A stretch of DNA of 64,000 nucleotides from Sphingopyxis sp. PAMC25046 (GTDB lineage Bacteria > Pseudomonadota > Alphaproteobacteria > Sphingomonadales > Sphingomonadaceae), in contig NZ_CP039250.1 of the NCBI RefSeq assembly GCF_004795895.1, positions 62,001 to 126,000 on the forward strand. The letters run 5' to 3'. Of the stretch, positions 43,911 to 51,890 are shown in pieces. The position numbers and the translations under genes are program-made. The notes beneath the pieces were generated by a model. The model was not told the origin of the DNA. It was given only the letters and a program-made list of their open reading frames with translations, and made no database searches. Position 1 is the first letter of the stretch. Every line of letters begins with the position of its first letter.

Positions 43911-44180
43911 CTAACGGACGAGCGCCGGAATCTGCGCGAACAGCTCGCGCGTGAAGTCGGTGAGCAGCACGAGAATGCTGCCGCCGAAGATCGCGAGGCA
44001 GATCGCCGCGACGATCAGCTTGGGCACGAAGGTCAAGGTCTGTTCGTTGATCGACGTCGCCGCCTGCACCATGCCGAGCAGCACGCCGATGACGAGCACG
44101 GGCAGCAGCAGCGGCGCCGAGGCGAGCGCAAGGATCCACAGCGACTGCTGCGCGACCCCGATGAAATAGTCGGCTTCCAT
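43911..44180 (-). CDS. fliQ: Flagellar export gate protein
   Basis: 89 aa, two membrane helices separated by SINEQTLTFVPKLI, the FliQ signature. ATG 44180. Unusually it is 228 bases from fliP rather than adjacent or overlapping; see the small frame in that gap. Confidence 0.95.
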   Translation of the reverse strand: MEADYFIGVAQQSLWILALASAPLLLPVLVIGVLLGMVQAATSINEQTLTFVPKLIVAAICLAIFGGSILVLLTDFTRELFAQIPALVR

Positions 44181-44184
44181 GACC

Positions 44185-44397
44185 TCAGTGCCTGCTGTCG
44201 AGCGACTGGCCTGCCTTGACCGGGTCGATTTTGTCCCGGTGCAGGGCAGGCAAGGCGCCGCGATGCGATATATCCCGCTCGGGGACCAAGGTGACAATGG
44301 GCCAAAAGCGGCCGGTTCCGAAGGGGCTCGCGCGCCGCGCCGCGCGGCGCTCCCCGGAAACCTGCTCCATGGTGCAATCGTGGTGGATCAATCCCAT
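44185..44397 (-). CDS. Possible 70-aa small gene between fliP and fliQ
   Basis: Reading frame that fills the unusual fliP-fliQ gap: starts 11 bases after the fliP stop (AGGG nine bases before ATG 44397) and stops four bases before fliQ. The product is basic (Arg/His-rich) with no membrane segment or known domain. About four fifths of its codons end in G or C, a little less than neighbours. It may be a real accessory protein or chance; a hairpin (44209-44251) lies inside it. Confidence 0.3.
   Translation of the reverse strand: MGLIHHDCTMEQVSGERRAARRASPFGTGRFWPIVTLVPERDISHRGALPALHRDKIDPVKAGQSLDSRH
44209..44251. other. Hairpin in the fliP-fliQ gap
   Basis: Outer arms GCCTGCC (44209-44215) and GGCAGGC (44245-44251), inner arms ACCGGG (44219-44224) and CCCGGT (44235-44240), symmetric three-base internal loop. 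In the mRNA this hairpin would sit 29-71 bases before the fliQ start and could affect translation or RNA processing. Confidence 0.4.
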
Positions 44398-44408
44398 CGT
44401 ACCGGACC

Positions 44409-45179
44409 CTAACTCACGAAGGAGGAGGCGAGCGACCCCATCGTCAGCGCCCAGCCGTCGACGAGGACGAAGAGAAGGAGTTTGAAGGGCATCGATATGA
44501 TCGTCGGCGACAGCATCATCATACCCAGCGACATCAGGGCCGAGGCGACGATCAGGTCGATGACGAGGAAGGGCAGGAAGATGAGGAAGCCGATCTGGAA
44601 CGCGGTCTTGAGCTCGCTGGTGACGAAGGCGGGGAGCAGGATCGAGAAAGGGACGTCCTTCGGGCTCGCATAGCTCGGCGCCTTGGCGATCTTCGCGAAC
44701 ATCATCAGGTCGGTCTTGCGCGTCTGCTTCATCATGAAGCCGTGGAGCGCATCGCCCGAGCGCGACACCGCTTCGCCGATGTCGATCTGTTCCTGGCCGT
44801 AAGGCTCGATCGCGACACGGTTCACTTCGCTGATCACCGGCGCCATCACGAACAGCGAGAGAAAGAGGCTGAGGCCGACGAGCACCTGGTTCGGCGGCGT
44901 CTGTTGCAGCCCGAGCGCGTGGCGCAGGATCGACAGCACGATGATGATCCGCGTGAAGCTCGTCATCATCAGCAGCAGCGACGGCAGCACCGTCAAAAGG
45001 CTCATCAGGACGAGGATCTGGAGCGACAGGCTCAGGGGCCGGCCGTCGCCGCCGATCTCGTTCACCGCGCGGCTGAGGCCGTCGGCGGCCTGAGCATAAG
45101 CGGCCGGCGCGGCGCAGAGCAGCGCGGCGCCGCCGGCGAGTGCCGCGGCACGCAGCCAGAAGCGGCGGTCAGTCGACAT
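44409..45179 (-). CDS. fliP: Flagellar export gate protein
   Basis: 256 aa from ATG 45179. Signal peptide (cleavage near AYA, 29), then four membrane helices. Signatures: SFTRIIIVLSILRHALGLQQ, TPPNQVLVGLSLFLSLFVM, FLPFLVIDLIVASALMSLGM. Core of the FliPQR pore. Start overlaps fliO by 11 bases. Confidence 0.97.
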   Translation of the reverse strand: MSTDRRFWLRAAALAGGAALLCAAPAAYAQAADGLSRAVNEIGGDGRPLSLSLQILVLMSLLTVLPSLLLMMTSFTRIIIVLSILRHALGLQQTPPNQVLVGLSLFLSLFVMAPVISEVNRVAIEPYGQEQIDIGEAVSRSGDALHGFMMKQTRKTDLMMFAKIAKAPSYASPKDVPFSILLPAFVTSELKTAFQIGFLIFLPFLVIDLIVASALMSLGMMMLSPTIISMPFKLLLFVLVDGWALTMGSLASSFVS

Positions 45180-45447
45180 GGAAATCCCCCTGCGCGTCAT
45201 CGGCGAGGCGGGTGATCCCGTTACGCGATACCGCGACAAGGATCCGCTGCCCCGCGAATTCGACAACCGCGAGCTTCGACCCCGGACCGAGCGGTAGCAC
45301 GTCGACCATTTCGACCGCGCGCGCCTTGGCCGCGCCGCCGACGAGCGGCACGCCCATCTGGACGCGCTTCCACAGCCACAGGCTGCCCCACGCCATGCCG
45401 CCGATGATCGGCAGCAGGATCAGCAGGCGGAGGATATATTCGAACAT
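45169..45447 (-). CDS. fliO: Flagellar export accessory protein
   Basis: 92 aa: one membrane helix (~6-25, RLLILLPIIGGMAWGSLWLW) and a small cytoplasmic domain with VEMVDVLPLGPGSKLAVVEF and GQRILVAVSRNGI, the FliO pattern. Assists FliP assembly. Start overlaps the fliN stop (TGATG). Confidence 0.92.
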   Translation of the reverse strand: MFEYILRLLILLPIIGGMAWGSLWLWKRVQMGVPLVGGAAKARAVEMVDVLPLGPGSKLAVVEFAGQRILVAVSRNGITRLADDAQGDFHVD

Positions 45448-45782
45448 CAGGCTCTCCGTTCGAAACCTTCGAGCCCGCGCGCCGGCGCGACGACTTCGGC
45501 GACCTGAATGCCGTAGCGGCCGTCGACGCTGACGATTTCGCCCTTCGCGATGAGCGTGCCATTGGCATAGATGTCGAGCAGGTCGGTCGCGGCGCGGTCG
45601 AGTTCGATCACGCTGCCTTCACCCAATGCGAGCAGTTCGGACAGCGTCATCGAGGTCGACCCGACCTCGACCGACACGCGCAGCGAGACGCCGGCGAGCA
45701 GGTCGAAATTGGGCGCTGCGGCGATGCTCTTGTCGCGCCGGTCGGCGCGCGCGGCCTTCGGGGCGTCGGCGATGTCAGTCAT
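45447..45782 (-). CDS. fliN: Flagellar motor switch protein
   Basis: 111 aa; C-terminal SpoA domain (~30-108: GVSLRVSVEVGSTSMTLSEL, EGSVIELDRAATDLLDIYAN, GEIVSVDGRYGIQV). Forms the lower part of the C ring with FliM. Overlaps fliM by eight bases. Confidence 0.96.
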   Translation of the reverse strand: MTDIADAPKAARADRRDKSIAAAPNFDLLAGVSLRVSVEVGSTSMTLSELLALGEGSVIELDRAATDLLDIYANGTLIAKGEIVSVDGRYGIQVAEVVAPARGLEGFERRA

Positions 45783-46713
45783 TGTCCGGTCCTTTTTCGA
45801 TATGGTCGATCATGATCGCGGCGTTGCCATTGGCTTCGCCGATGCTGCCGAACGCGAAGCTGCGCCCGGCGACGGTCACCGGCACATGGCGCGGCATGGA
45901 AAGCGGAATGATGTCGCCGACCTCGAGCGCGAGCAGCTTGACGAGGCTGATCTCGGGACGCGCGAGTACCGAGCGGATGGGCATGCGCACGTCGCGCAGC
46001 GCCTTGTCGAGCGCGCCCGACCAGACCGGATCGCTGCCGCCGGCGGCCGGCATGTCGGGAAGCAGCTCGTCGCCCGCGATCCCGCGCAGCGCGGCGACCG
46101 GATAGGCGCACAGGATGACGCGCCCGTCGAAGGGCGCGCCGCGCAGGGTGAAGCGCTGGACGAACAGTTCGTCGTCGGCGCGCACCGCGGCGAGCTTCGC
46201 CGGATCGGCGGTGACGCAGTCGAGTTCGGGCTCGAGCGCCAGCTTGTCGCGCCAGGCAGCGGCAAGCTGCATCCCGATGTCGCGGCCGAGCCGCGCGGCG
46301 AAGCGGTCCTCGGCGTCGGTCAGCTCTTCGCGTTCGGCGGCGAGCTGGCCGCGGCCACCATAGAAGATATCGACGAGCTGGAGCAGCAGCGAGCGCGATC
46401 CGGCGAGCAGCACGGGGCCCTTGAGCGGCGCTGCGTGATAGCGCCAGAAGATCGCCGGGGTCGCCGACGCGCTCCACTCTGCAAAGCTCATCTGTTCGGC
46501 GCCGGCGCGCTCGACCTGAATGGCCGGCGCACCGAGCGCGCGGATAAGGTCGCGCAGACTGCGCGCGAACTGGTTCGCGACGCCCTCGAGCGCGGGAAAG
46601 GCATAGCTATCCGCCGCCTTGCGCAGCAGGAGCGACTCCTTGCTGTCCGCGGGCGCAGCCGCGGGTGCCGCCGGCGCCTTGACGGCTTTGACGGATTTCG
46701 TGCCGGTGGTCAC
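45775..46713 (-). CDS. fliM: Flagellar motor switch protein, without N-terminal CheY-binding peptide
   Basis: 312 aa. Middle domain (~45-220, with YGGRGQ at about 113-118 as the GGxG loop) and C-terminal SpoA domain (~235-310, LALEVGDIIPLSMPRHVPVT) are present. The N-terminal ~25 residues are Lys/Ala/Pro-rich and contain nothing like the LSQ-EIDALL peptide that binds phospho-CheY in most FliM proteins. ATG 46713 overlaps fliL (ATGA); no upstream start adds that peptide, since fliL occupies the space. Confidence 0.92.
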   Translation of the reverse strand: MTTGTKSVKAVKAPAAPAAAPADSKESLLLRKAADSYAFPALEGVANQFARSLRDLIRALGAPAIQVERAGAEQMSFAEWSASATPAIFWRYHAAPLKGPVLLAGSRSLLLQLVDIFYGGRGQLAAEREELTDAEDRFAARLGRDIGMQLAAAWRDKLALEPELDCVTADPAKLAAVRADDELFVQRFTLRGAPFDGRVILCAYPVAALRGIAGDELLPDMPAAGGSDPVWSGALDKALRDVRMPIRSVLARPEISLVKLLALEVGDIIPLSMPRHVPVTVAGRSFAFGSIGEANGNAAIMIDHIEKGPDND

Positions 46714-47315
46714 TGGATCACCAGACTCGTGAAATAGACATTGTCGATACCCCCGAAACCTTCCTTCTCGCGCAGCACATCGTTGATCGCGGTCGTCAAC
46801 TGGCGTTGAAGCCGCTGTTTCCCCTGCGATGTGGAGAGCAGAGCCGGATCCTGTTCGGCGAGCACCATAAGCACGACCGAGCGGATCGGCACCGCCTGCC
46901 GTTTGATATTATTGATAACCTTGCCGTCATAGAAGGTCGAAAGGCTGATACCGATCTGCAAAAAGCCCGATCCGTCGGCGAGGTTCGTCGTGAAGCTGTC
47001 GGTGATCGGATAATAGGTGATCTCGTACTTGCGCGGATCGACCTTGAACTTGTCGTTCGGGACCGAGACGGTGCCGACCTTGAGCGGCGCTTCCTTGTTG
47101 TCGCCCTCGGCGGCGGGTTCGGCGCCGTCCTCGCTGCGCACGACGAGCTTCGGATAATGATCCTCGGGCTTCGCTTCATGCGCCTGCAGCGCGCCGAAAT
47201 AGATGCCCGCGCCCGCGCCGGCACCGATCAGCGCGACCGCGGCCACCCCGATCAGCAGCAGCTTTTTGAACTTGCCCTTTTTCTTGGGGGCGCCTTCGAC
47301 ATTGTCCTTGGCCAT
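46710..47315 (-). CDS. fliL: Flagellar basal-body associated protein
   Basis: 201 aa: Lys-rich N-terminus, one membrane helix (~18-40, LLLIGVAAVALIGAGAGAGI), linker, and a periplasmic FliL domain ending DVLREKEGFGGIDNVYFTSL. Stabilises stators. First of the tightly overlapping fliL-fliM-fliN-fliO-fliP chain, 17 bases after fliK. Confidence 0.93.
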   Translation of the reverse strand: MAKDNVEGAPKKKGKFKKLLLIGVAAVALIGAGAGAGIYFGALQAHEAKPEDHYPKLVVRSEDGAEPAAEGDNKEAPLKVGTVSVPNDKFKVDPRKYEITYYPITDSFTTNLADGSGFLQIGISLSTFYDGKVINNIKRQAVPIRSVVLMVLAEQDPALLSTSQGKQRLQRQLTTAINDVLREKEGFGGIDNVYFTSLVIQ

Positions 47316-47332
47316 GATGAGACCCTTTCTGA

Positions 47333-48502
47333 TCAGGCGAAGCGGCCGCGGCGGTCCGCGGCGCGCGCTTCGTCGCGCGGCTCGGCGCGTTCGGTGGCGG
47401 TTTCGATAAGATGCGCGGGGTCAGCGGCGGCGGAGCGGTCCTGACCCTGGCCCTGGCTTTGTGACTGGCGTCCGGTCTCGCCCGGCGTGCAGGTCACTTC
47501 GGCGCCGGCGACGCGCACGCCCTGCTGGCGCAGTTCCTCGACGAGGCGGCCCTGCGCGGCGGTGACGATCGTCGCGGTCGCTTCGTGATGCGTGTCCATC
47601 TTCAGCGCGACGCCTTCGTCGCCCATTTGCATCGCGACGTCGAGCCGGCCGAGGTGGCGCGGCATCAGGCGAAAGCTGATGTCGCCGCTGTCCGATTTGG
47701 TCGCGGCGATGTCACGCGCGAGCTGGTCGATCCATGCGCCGTCGCTGTCCATATCGAGCACGCGCTCGGCGATTTGGGCGGGTGCGGCGGCTTCGGCCGC
47801 CATGGCGGTGCCCTGCGCCGCGGGTTGGGCGAACAGGATCGTCATCGACGGCGCGGCATCGACGGGTTTTGCGACCGGAGCTTCGGCGCCGGCGAGGATC
47901 GGCAGCGGCGCGCTGGCGTCGCGCGGGCGCGCGGTGACGGGCGTTGCCGGTGTATCGGCGTCGGCACGGACCTGCGGCGCCTCGACCGGCTTGGCGGGCT
48001 TCGTAGCGGCCGGAATGGCGGTGGCCACGACCGCTGCCAAATTGGTTGCCGGGACGGCGGAGGCGACCGCTTCGCCCGGTTCGCCCGGTTCAGCCGTATT
48101 GGGGGCGGTGTCCGCCTCGGTTTCGGCCGGTGCCGGCTTGCCGGGCGCGGGCGTGCCGGGCACGTTGCCGCCCAGCGCGACCAGCAGGGTCGCAGCCAGC
48201 GCCGCAGGGTTCGTTTCGGCAGGCTCCGCTTTGGCGAACGGGGCTTCGACGCTGACGGCGGCTTTGAGCGGCGGGGTATCGATCTGCGGGGCCTCCGCCG
48301 TCGGCACGGCGACGATCGCGACCGCCGCCTTGGTGATCGGCGCAGCGGCGGACGGGGCGCCCGTAACCGGCGCTGCGGCAAGCAGCTGGTCGAAACCGCC
48401 GCCTTCACCGCCGTCGGGAAGCTGGCCGATATTGGCGAGGAAGGTCGCGAAGCCCGCGGGCATCGCGCCCTGCGGCGTCGGAAGGGATGGCGCGCCCATC
48501 AT
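47333..48502 (-). CDS. fliK: Hook-length control protein
   Basis: 389 aa. The first ~260 residues are an Ala/Pro-rich, repetitive, extended region, typical of the ruler part. The C-terminal ~110 residues hold the substrate-switch domain (DISFRLMPRHLGRLDVAMQM, AQGRLVEELRQQGVRVAGAE). Interacts with FlhB to stop hook growth. Overlaps fliJ by four bases. Confidence 0.9.
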   Translation of the reverse strand: MMGAPSLPTPQGAMPAGFATFLANIGQLPDGGEGGGFDQLLAAAPVTGAPSAAAPITKAAVAIVAVPTAEAPQIDTPPLKAAVSVEAPFAKAEPAETNPAALAATLLVALGGNVPGTPAPGKPAPAETEADTAPNTAEPGEPGEAVASAVPATNLAAVVATAIPAATKPAKPVEAPQVRADADTPATPVTARPRDASAPLPILAGAEAPVAKPVDAAPSMTILFAQPAAQGTAMAAEAAAPAQIAERVLDMDSDGAWIDQLARDIAATKSDSGDISFRLMPRHLGRLDVAMQMGDEGVALKMDTHHEATATIVTAAQGRLVEELRQQGVRVAGAEVTCTPGETGRQSQSQGQGQDRSAAADPAHLIETATERAEPRDEARAADRRGRFA

Positions 48503-48945
48503 GCCGCGCCGCCTTCGATCAGGCGCAGGCGCATCGCTGCACGCGGGCGGTGCGGGCGGTTGGCGTCGTCGCGGCGTTCCTGTTCGGCCTCGGCCGATTT
48601 GCGGCTGCGTTCATAGAGGCGCACCGCCGATTCTTCCTTCGCCATCGCGCTTTGCGCGAGCGCGCCCATCTGGTCGCGGCGCTGGCTCGCGCCCGCCAGC
48701 GGCGCGGTCAGGCTTTCCTGCGCGATGTCGAGCCGCATCGCGAGCTCGCCGATCGTGTTGAGCGCGCGGCCGGCGACCGCGCCCTTCGCCATTGCAAGGT
48801 CGACGCGCAGCGTTTCGAGCCGCTTGGCGAGTTCGACGAGGTTCGCCAGTTCGCCATTGGCGCGCGCGAGATTGGCCTCCGCCATCTGATGTTCGACGGA
48901 GCGCACGCGGATGATGCGTTTGCGGCGTGCGGTGCGGGCGTTCAT
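48499..48945 (-). CDS. fliJ: Flagellar export coiled-coil protein
   Basis: 148 aa, almost wholly a coiled coil (LARANGELANLVELAKRLET, ESAVRLYERSRKSAEAEQER). Position between fliI and fliK with four-base overlaps on both sides identifies it as FliJ, the stalk-like partner of the FliI ATPase; sequence alone is weak. Confidence 0.8.
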   Translation of the reverse strand: MNARTARRKRIIRVRSVEHQMAEANLARANGELANLVELAKRLETLRVDLAMAKGAVAGRALNTIGELAMRLDIAQESLTAPLAGASQRRDQMGALAQSAMAKEESAVRLYERSRKSAEAEQERRDDANRPHRPRAAMRLRLIEGGAA

Positions 48946-50273
48946 GCGGAATATCCTTCGATCAGGGCTTGGCGGGAAATGTCGAAATCGACCTGCGCCT
49001 TGGCAGGCTGCGAAACATAGGCGAGCTGGTCGGCGTGGCGGGCGATTGCGGTGTCGAGCACCGGATCGGCGCCGGCGACGTAAGCGCCCATCAGCATCAG
49101 GTCGCGATTCTCTTCATAGAGCGACCAGAGCTGGCGAAAGCGCGCGGCGGCGGCGGCATGTTCGGGGTCGACCGAATCGACCATCGTACGCGACAGCGAT
49201 CGCGCGACGTCGATCGCGGGGTAGACGCCCTGTTCGGCGAGCTGGCGCGACAGGATGATATGGCCGTCGACAATCGCGCGCGCGCTGTCGACGACGGGAT
49301 CGTCGATGTCGCCGCCATCGGCGAGCACGGTGTAGAGCGCGGTGACCGATCCGCCGGTTTCGCGGTCGATGCCGGCGCGTTCGCAGAGCGACGGGATCAG
49401 CGCGAAGACCGACGGGGGATAGCCCTTCATCGTCGGCGGCTCGCCCAGCGTCAGCCCGATCTCGCGCTGCGCATGCGCGACGCGGGTCAGGCTGTCGATC
49501 AGCAGCAGGACCTTCTTGCCCTCGGCGCGAAAGGCCTCGGCGATCGCGGTCGCGCGCATCGCGGCGCGCAGGCGGAGCAAAGGCGGATGGTCGGCGGGAA
49601 CCGCGACGACGACCGATTTCTTGCGCACCTCGGGGGGCAGCTTGGTTTCGACGAAGTCGCTGACCTCGCGGCTGCGCTCGCCGATCAACCCGACAACGAT
49701 GACGTCGCATTCGGTGCCCGCGATCATCTGGCCCATCAGCACCGACTTGCCGACGCCCGAGCCCGCGATGATCGCGACGCGCTGGCCTTCGCCGACGGTG
49801 AGCAGGCCGTTGATCGCGCGCACGCCCATGTTGAGCGCGCGGGTGACGCGGCCGCGGCGCAGCGGATTGACCTTGCGGCCGGCGAGCGGCCACTGGAATT
49901 GCGACTTGATCGCCGGGCGGCCGTCGAGCGGGTTGCCCTGCGCGTCCATGATGCGGCCGAGCAAAGCCTTGCCGACCGGAACCATGCTCGACGCGCCATG
50001 CGGTTCGACCGGCGCGCCGGTGACGAGCGGCTTGCCCGAGTCGAAGGGGAGGACGAGGCTGCGGTGACCACGAAAACCGACGACCTCGCCATAGACATAA
50101 TCATTGTCGGCCGACCGGATACGGACATTGCTGCCGAGCGGCATCGGGAAACCCGACACTTCGAGCATGATGCCCTCGTGCGAGACGAGCGTGCCGATGC
50201 GGCGCGGGCTGGCGTGCGCCAGGTCGACGGGGTCGAGCAATTGCTGCGCGGAGAGGGCGAGGCGGCGCGTCAT
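48942..50273 (-). CDS. fliI: Flagellum-specific ATPase
   Basis: 443-aa F1-beta-like ATPase. Walker A GSGVGKS follows VAIIAGSGVG (~160-172), Walker B is KKVLLLIDSLTRVAHAQREI, and TMKGYPPSVFALIPSLCERA is the conserved segment of FliI/type III ATPases. Forms the soluble export ATPase with FliH and FliJ. Overlaps fliH and fliJ by four bases each. Confidence 0.97.
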   Translation of the reverse strand: MTRRLALSAQQLLDPVDLAHASPRRIGTLVSHEGIMLEVSGFPMPLGSNVRIRSADNDYVYGEVVGFRGHRSLVLPFDSGKPLVTGAPVEPHGASSMVPVGKALLGRIMDAQGNPLDGRPAIKSQFQWPLAGRKVNPLRRGRVTRALNMGVRAINGLLTVGEGQRVAIIAGSGVGKSVLMGQMIAGTECDVIVVGLIGERSREVSDFVETKLPPEVRKKSVVVAVPADHPPLLRLRAAMRATAIAEAFRAEGKKVLLLIDSLTRVAHAQREIGLTLGEPPTMKGYPPSVFALIPSLCERAGIDRETGGSVTALYTVLADGGDIDDPVVDSARAIVDGHIILSRQLAEQGVYPAIDVARSLSRTMVDSVDPEHAAAAARFRQLWSLYEENRDLMLMGAYVAGADPVLDTAIARHADQLAYVSQPAKAQVDFDISRQALIEGYSA

Positions 50274-50866
50274 GCGGCTTCGCTTTCGCCAAGCGCAGCG
50301 CGCAGTTCCTCAAGATAGACCGCACGGCCATGCTCGATCCAGCCGGTCGAGGTTTCGATGCGGACGGTGCCGCGCATCATCGCCGCGTCGCTCTCGACCG
50401 CCATTGCAAGCGGGCAGTCGGCGAGCAGCGCGGCATCGTCGGGATGGACCCACAAGGTGCGCGCCTTGTCGGCGTCGGCGATCATTGCAGCGGCGGTATC
50501 GACCTGCGCGTGCAACCATTCGGTGTCGATCGGCGCGGTGGCTACGATCTGGCGGACGAGACGTTCGACGGTGGTGGCGATCAGTTGCGCCAGCTCTTCG
50601 CTCGGTTCGTCCTGCAGCGCTTCGGCGGCGGCGAGCAGCGCGAGCAGCTGGTGGCGTTCGGCGACGAAGGCGGCTTCGGCCAGACGCTGGCCTTCGGCGA
50701 GGCCGAGCGCGAAAGGGTCGTCGAGATCGATTTCATTGACGCCTTCGGGCTCCTCCGACTGCACCGGAGAGGCGGGCGCGAAGGACAGCGGACGAAAACC
50801 GCCGCGCGCCATTGCATCGGCAAGATTGACTGGGACGAAGCCGGTTTCGACGGCACGATCAGACAT
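50270..50866 (-). CDS. fliH: Flagellar assembly protein, ATPase regulator
   Basis: 198 aa, acidic N-terminal half with a helical region (EGQRLAEAAFVAERHQLLAL) and a C-terminal domain similar to the FliH/V-ATPase E-subunit type (LIATTVERLVRQIVATAPID). Assigned from this pattern plus position between fliG and fliI. Confidence 0.85.
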   Translation of the reverse strand: MSDRAVETGFVPVNLADAMARGGFRPLSFAPASPVQSEEPEGVNEIDLDDPFALGLAEGQRLAEAAFVAERHQLLALLAAAEALQDEPSEELAQLIATTVERLVRQIVATAPIDTEWLHAQVDTAAAMIADADKARTLWVHPDDAALLADCPLAMAVESDAAMMRGTVRIETSTGWIEHGRAVYLEELRAALGESEAA

Positions 50867-51890
50867 AATCGTCGCCTCCGCCCGCGATCATGATCTCGCC
50901 GGCCGCGGCCATCTGGCGCACGATCTGCATCACGCTCTTCTGCGCGTCGTCGACGTCGGCGCGCTTGACCATCGTCATCTCGTCCATTTCGTCGCGGATC
51001 GTTTCGGCCGCGCGCTGCGACATGGTGGCGAGGCACATGTCGACCATATCCTCGTCGGCGCCCTTGAGCGCGATCGCGAGCTGGGCGGCATCGACCGAGC
51101 GCAGCACGCTGCTGAGGCTCTTCTTGTCGAGGTCGCGCAGATTTTCGAAGATGAACATTTCTTCCTCGATCGTCTGCGCGAGGATGCGATCGTGCTTCTT
51201 GAGCGCGCGGATCGTGCGTTCGGAAAGCTGCTTCGGCATCTTCTTCATGATCTTGGCGACGTCGCTCGGGCCGCCGATCGCCTGCTTGGCGACGCGCTGG
51301 CCATCGACATTGGCGCTGGCGAGCACCGATTCGAGATCCTCGATCGCGGCGGCGGGGACCGAGGTGAGCATTGCGGCGCGCAGTACCAGATCGGCCTGCA
51401 ACACTTCGTCGAGTGTCTCGATCGCGCGCGCGGCGACGTCGGGGACGAGCACCGACAGGATCAGCGCGCCCACCTGCGGATGCTCGCTCGCGAGCAGGCC
51501 GCTGATCGCATCGACGTCCATCCAGCGCAGCATTTCGAGCGACGCGGCGCTGCGCTGCGGCGCGACGGCGGCGAGGATATTGTCGGCGCGGACGTTGCCG
51601 ACGGCTTCGTTGATCACCGTGCGGATGCGCGTGTCGGCGCCGATCGCGAGCGCGCTGACGTCGCGGCTGCGCGTGACGAAACGGTCGAGCGCCTGTCCGA
51701 TCTGCTGCTCGCTGGCGTTGGCGGTGTCGAACATCGCTTTGGCGAGCTGGCGCACCTCGTCGGGGTCGAGCTGCTTCAGGATCGTCGCGGCTTCGCTCTC
51801 GTCGAGCAGCATCAGCAGGATCGCGGCGGCGGCCGATCCTTCGATCGCGGGCATCGCGGGCGCATTATCCAGTTCGGCGAGCTCAGGCAC
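50859..51890 (-). CDS. fliG: Flagellar motor switch protein (torque ring)
   Basis: 343 aa, normal length. N-terminal FliF-binding domain, middle domain with EHPQVGALILSVLVPD (EHPQ motif, ~146) and C-terminal torque helix region (DEDMVDMCLATMSQRAAETI, DEMDEMTMVKRADVDDAQKS) with the charged residues that meet MotA. Overlaps fliF and fliH by eight bases. Confidence 0.96.
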   Translation of the reverse strand: MPELAELDNAPAMPAIEGSAAAAILLMLLDESEAATILKQLDPDEVRQLAKAMFDTANASEQQIGQALDRFVTRSRDVSALAIGADTRIRTVINEAVGNVRADNILAAVAPQRSAASLEMLRWMDVDAISGLLASEHPQVGALILSVLVPDVAARAIETLDEVLQADLVLRAAMLTSVPAAAIEDLESVLASANVDGQRVAKQAIGGPSDVAKIMKKMPKQLSERTIRALKKHDRILAQTIEEEMFIFENLRDLDKKSLSSVLRSVDAAQLAIALKGADEDMVDMCLATMSQRAAETIRDEMDEMTMVKRADVDDAQKSVMQIVRQMAAAGEIMIAGGGDDYV

